From contig NC_091138.1 of assembly GCF_041381155.1 (NCBI RefSeq), forward strand, positions 34,651,604 to 34,715,603: a DNA stretch of 64,000 nucleotides, read 5' to 3'. A program made the translations under genes and the position numbers. Positions 60,437 through 64,000 of the stretch are shown here, one piece after another. The notes beneath the pieces were generated by a model. That model did no database searches, was not told where the DNA came from, and saw only the letters and a program-made list of their open reading frames with translations. Each line of letters begins with the position of its first letter. Within the stretch, counting starts at the first letter, position 1. Origin of the DNA: Argopecten irradians (taxonomy: Eukaryota; Mollusca; Bivalvia; Pectinida; Pectinidae).

Positions 60437-60966
60437 TAGAAAACTAAACTGATGTGGCTCGAAACTGGATTTTATATACAAGTGGGTATATCATAAATTA
60501 CCAATCCAGAAAGAAAGAAATGCAAGTTGTTAAGGAAAACAATGAAAGGAAAATTTTAATGTCAAAATTTGAACTGGCATAGAAACCAGAATGATTCGAT
60601 AATTATAAAGCTTCCTCTCTGTAAGAGGCTAACTAAATAAATATGACCTGAAGATTCTATTCTTTTTGTCCATAATATTTACAAATAGCCCCAGGAGATT
60701 AAGCAACATTTCAAGTTTTGCACCTGTTGAAAGAATTTTTTCTTGGTCCTGATGATAAACTGGAACTACTGGGGAATGATAGATTGAATTTCATCAGTCT
60801 TCATTTTAAATCATTGTCTCTCAACAATTTTTTTTTTATTTGTTTCAAACTATAAACAAGGCAGTTTGTATTGGTTTGAAAAACGTTTGATCTGTGAATT
60901 TGAAGCTATTGTACAAGTGTTATTTGAAAATACTAATTGGCTCCAACAAGATTTTGATTAATACTA
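60437..60966. other. Intergenic sequence
   Basis: AT-rich, with no recognised feature. Confidence 0.4.
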
Positions 60967-61246
60967 CCATACTCGACCCAATAAGAGCCAATGGCGCTTA
61001 AAAATTGAAACAAATTAGGGGGCGCTTAATAGAACCAAGTTTGGACTAACCTTTCATAAAATTATTTCCCCAAGCACGCCATTAATAAATCATTTTGCAA
61101 AAGAAATCAATAAAGAAACCTATAAACAGTTTTCATATTTTCTGTCTACACTATTGTCAGTAATTCAAGGGAAGTGAAATTGAGGCCTAAAAAGGGTGAG
61201 GGGCACTTATGGGGATGGGAGTGCTTATTGAGTCAAATACAGTGTG
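60967..61246. mobile_element. MITE-like element with diverged inverted ends
   Basis: CCATACTCGACCCAATAAG at the left corresponds in inverse to CTTATTGAGTCAAATACAG at the right. Inner blocks GGGGGCGCTTAATAG and GGGGCACTTATGGGG fit the same family. Confidence 0.6.
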
Positions 61247-62443
61247 TTTTATATCGGTGACATAATGGTGCATTGTACAGTAAAGAAAACAACACAAAAC
61301 AAAGATTTTCTTTCCTGAGCAATTTTAATCATTATTTTGTTCTGTAACACTTTAACAGAAAAATATGTGTCATAATTCAACAGAGGTAAAATATAATAAA
61401 AATTTTGATACCAAATCTGTAAAAAAATTCTTTAAAAAGTCAAACATTGATTTATATATAACCCCTCCACATCTGGTTTGTCCATACCATGTATCCTAAA
61501 CAACAGAAAAAGCACTATAAATCAAAAGAATAACAAATATTTCCGCTGTTGTTCATTATTCACTTTTAGCTGTGTGTAGCATTTTAAGGTCATACTGTGG
61601 TCTTTTATGATTAATTTTTGATTTACGATACTGTCTATTATTCTTGTATTAGATGCATTTTTCAAAATACAGTTCCTTTTGAAATTTTTACCCAAATCAC
61701 TGAAAAAATTGAATTTTATGCTTATGAGAAATTAGTAAGTAAATATTTATTGATTGTTTAGATGTTTCTAATATTATGGTGTACATGTCTTGAATCATTT
61801 TGATAACATATATTGTTTTCTGTTGTAATAGACCAAAACAAAATTACTAAACTAATATCAGACAGATACTCATTTAAAAATAAAAGAATAATTCAACATG
61901 ATTCAACCAATAATGAACATTACCAGCACATATTTACAAAATATTTTCATGTTTACCGGTACCTTCTTTTTCCCCCCAAGTTTCCCCTGGCCCTGTTACC
62001 AGACACGTACATTCACATTATACACATACATATCTGTCATGTTTTTTTACGCAATGCATATGTTTTCAAGGCACATCCATTTAAAAATATATTCTTAAAT
62101 GTAACCCTTATTGTGTACATGTGTATCAAATGTAAACATGTATCAATTTATACCAATACCAATGAGATTTGAGATTTAATATGACCAGGAGAAGAATCAT
62201 TTGTTGCTGCTTTACTTTTCATGATATAATGATTTTACATTTTTTATCAATACATGTACCATGTATATGATATGTAGCTTGACAGTTCAACACAGTAATT
62301 ATATCAACAAGTAAACAGAACAACATGATTTAAATACGATGATCATGTATCTATTTTTGTGTTTGCAGATTGAACTGATAGGGATGGAACACAATTCGAT
62401 GCAAACATATCTTACAAATACAATACACAATACTAATTATTCC
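61247..62443. other. Intergenic sequence between the convergent genes
   Basis: AT-rich. The open frame at 61813-62172 has no recognisable domain and an AT-driven composition, so no gene is called. Confidence 0.4.
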
Positions 62444-62621
62444 GTCTTTGCATATTACAGAGTTAGCTCCCTTGAGGGTAGGTATAAATTGTTACGTCAT
62501 TATTTTGTGAGCGCAATTCACATTTTCTCCGAAAAGTATGATGCGACGCTCGCAAACAAATGACATCACAATCAATACCTACCCGCAAGGGCAGATAACT
62601 CTGTTATATGCAAATACAGAC
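62444..62621. mobile_element. MITE with about 45-bp inverted ends
   Basis: GTCTTTGCATATTACAGAG, then AGCTCCCTTGAGGGTAGGTA, at the left. The right end is the inverse: TACCTACCCGCAAGGGC, then CTCTGTTATATGCAAATAC. The interior contains TGACGTCA-like half sites (ACGTCA near 62493 and GACATCA near 62563). Confidence 0.85.
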
Positions 62622-63398
62622 TATGTACTTCCTGCACATGTACATGATCAATTAAGATATAAATTTTGAAGCAATGATTTATATGATTCCCTGATCTTTT
62701 TTGTATACAAAATAAAATCAAATTAACAACATATTGTTTTTGTAAAAGTTAAAACAATTATAAAGTTACCAGCAACCTAACAATAGGTTTTGAAGAGATA
62801 CACTTATGTGGTGTAATTTTGGTGTAAATTCAAATGTAAGGGTTTAAAAATTGTAAGACACAAATTATATTAGCACCGGTATAATATTGAAACTAAACGA
62901 AATTGCTGATGTGATCTAGATCTAGATAAGTAATGTTATTGAGCAAATTTATTATGTAGGGCTAATTTTTGTATTTTCCCATTCATTGTAGCTTTGATTT
63001 GTTTCTAATTTTACACTTGGTTAAATTCAATCATCAACAACTATACTACTGTATGTAATTTTTTTGTACATATTTGCATCAAGATTTGGAATGCCTCACA
63101 TTGGTAAACTTTTTTACAGAAAAACACCCATTCAACAACTTAACTCATCCCATACATACCAGTAATGCTGCAAGTCCTGAAAACATCGGTTCTGTATACA
63201 ACACCATATATGCACTCAACTCTCAACCACCATAAACGTCGCACAATAATTTACACATTTATACTCATTTATTCAGAAACCAGTGTAGTGATCATGACAT
63301 GACCTTTACTGCTGACTCCATGTTAAGGCCATACTATTGACTGTCCAAGTGAGAAGCTCCACACGAACTCTGTTGGAATTTACACAAATATAAAGCCA
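62622..63398. other. 3' flank of ERCC6, no other feature recognised
   Basis: AT-rich. A TTTATT at about 63268 may be a second minus-strand poly(A) signal. Nothing coding was recognised. Confidence 0.4.
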
Positions 63399-63404
63399 TT
63401 TATT
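63399..63404 (-). promoter_or_regulatory. Poly(A) signal of ERCC6
   Basis: AATAAA on the minus strand, about 32 bases after the stop codon at 63436-63438. Confidence 0.6.
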
Positions 63405-63435
63405 CAAGTCCAGTCATACGGGTTAGACACCACCA

Positions 63436-63954
63436 CTACCTAAACTCTCGTCTTAATCGCCATGATCCAACATCATGTTTCTTCTCATAGTCACAGATTT
63501 CCTGAAGCATCGCCTTAAATTTCACACTTTCTACTTTGGGTAATTTGGGTCCAAACTCTGCCAAAATTTCATCAGTTGTTGCCTCTCCGATTATGTTACA
63601 CTCAAACATGATGAAATTACGAATGTCTGTGATAAGCTTGAATGATTCGGGATCTGCAGCGGTCCTCTCATCCTCTCCGTCCTCTGTTGATTCCCGTGTT
63701 CCTTCGTTCCGCTGCCTCATTCTACTAAGCAGTTCACTAGAAGTCATCATGGATGCTTCTGATGTGTCTGTCACAATGTCCTTCACAACATTTCCAGCGA
63801 ATGAACCATCAAAATGATGTCTTGAAGGGCCAGCTGAAGTTGCTGTACTTGAAGATATTGCACTTGAAGTTACTGTACTTGAAGTTACTGTGCTTGCAGT
63901 TACTGTACTTGAAGTTACTGTACTTGAAGCTGTGCTGCTCTCTTGTTTCTTAAT
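63436..63954 (-). CDS. ERCC6: ERCC6/CSB, last coding exon (partial gene)
   Basis: This is the C-terminal exon of the Cockayne syndrome B protein, the SWI2/SNF2-type ATPase of transcription-coupled nucleotide excision repair. The exon starts after a minus-strand acceptor (TTATTATAG, AG at 63955-63956) and encodes 172 residues to TAG at 63436-63438. Residues 1-60 are a Ser/Thr-rich linker with repeated SSTVT units, followed by SRMRQRNEG and an acidic patch. The last 65 residues (ITDIRNFIMFECNIIGEATT, then EILAEFGPKL and WRLRREFR) match the C-terminal winged-helix/ubiquitin-binding region of ERCC6, which ends with a similar W-x-L-x4-[YF] pattern. The helicase core lies outside the window to the right. 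The gene faces the beta-lactamase-like gene tail to tail. The assignment rests on remembered family sequence. Confidence 0.85.
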   Translation of the reverse strand: MKKQESSTASSTVTSSTVTASTVTSSTVTSSAISSSTATSAGPSRHHFDGSFAGNVVKDIVTDTSEASMMTSSELLSRMRQRNEGTRESTEDGEDERTAADPESFKLITDIRNFIMFECNIIGEATTDEILAEFGPKLPKVESVKFKAMLQEICDYEKKHDVGSWRLRREFR

Positions 63955-64000
63955 CTATAATAAGCAAGAAATGACATTACTCACAAAACACATGTAATAT
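63955..64000 (-). other. Start of the preceding ERCC6 intron
   Basis: This is the intron side of the acceptor of the last ERCC6 exon. The remaining exons are outside the window. Confidence 0.6.

Noticed and set aside
61813..62172. 119-codon + strand frame
   Set aside because: AT-rich composition with many Ile, His and Tyr and no recognisable domain.

Overview
The window is nuclear DNA from an animal. It is AT-rich, with exons separated by GT-AG introns, a LINE retrotransposon, tRNA-derived SINE-like copies with (CAAA)n tails, many hairpin or MITE-type elements and long minisatellites. The two recognisable host genes are animal genes. The repeat style suggests a marine invertebrate, perhaps a mollusc, but this is inference from general knowledge. 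No virus, prokaryotic operon or CRISPR array was seen.

Layout. Positions 1-6.7 kb hold SINE remnants, a nearly complete APE-type LINE on the + strand (2102-5690) with one visible frameshift, and a small frameshifted Cys-rich ORF (6050-6645). Positions 7080-14865 are a nested inverted-repeat (foldback-like) structure. Its outer ends are flanked by the direct repeat CATATC, its arms are dense in GTCGAC palindromes, and its centre carries a second foldback with a GT-only core. Two later insertions sit in its right arm, each with a target-type duplication, and the left arm preserves the empty site for both. Positions 14.9-28.2 kb are gene-poor and repeat-rich, with one zinc-finger-like ORF on the minus strand (25932-26480) broken at two A-runs.

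The main feature is a direct tandem duplication of about 15 kb: unit A is 28259-43377 and unit B is 43378-58206. Three breakpoint sequences share the microhomology CAA. Each unit carries a gene for a serine beta-lactamase-like protein (beta-lactamase domain-containing protein 2 type). In unit B and its right flank the gene is complete: 8 coding exons between 50538 and 58399, predicted 421 residues, with SxxK, Tyr and HGG motifs. In unit A it is broken by frameshifts, a scrambled middle and a last exon cut at the duplication junction. Intron 4 holds a 23-bp minisatellite of about 100 units. It is nearly perfect in B and strongly eroded in A, so a false duplication or poor consensus in A must be considered.

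Downstream, the 3' flank of the gene has a 620-bp tandem duplication (58404-59644), followed by MITEs. The far right end holds, on the minus strand, the last coding exon of ERCC6/CSB (63436-63954), which converges on the beta-lactamase-like gene.
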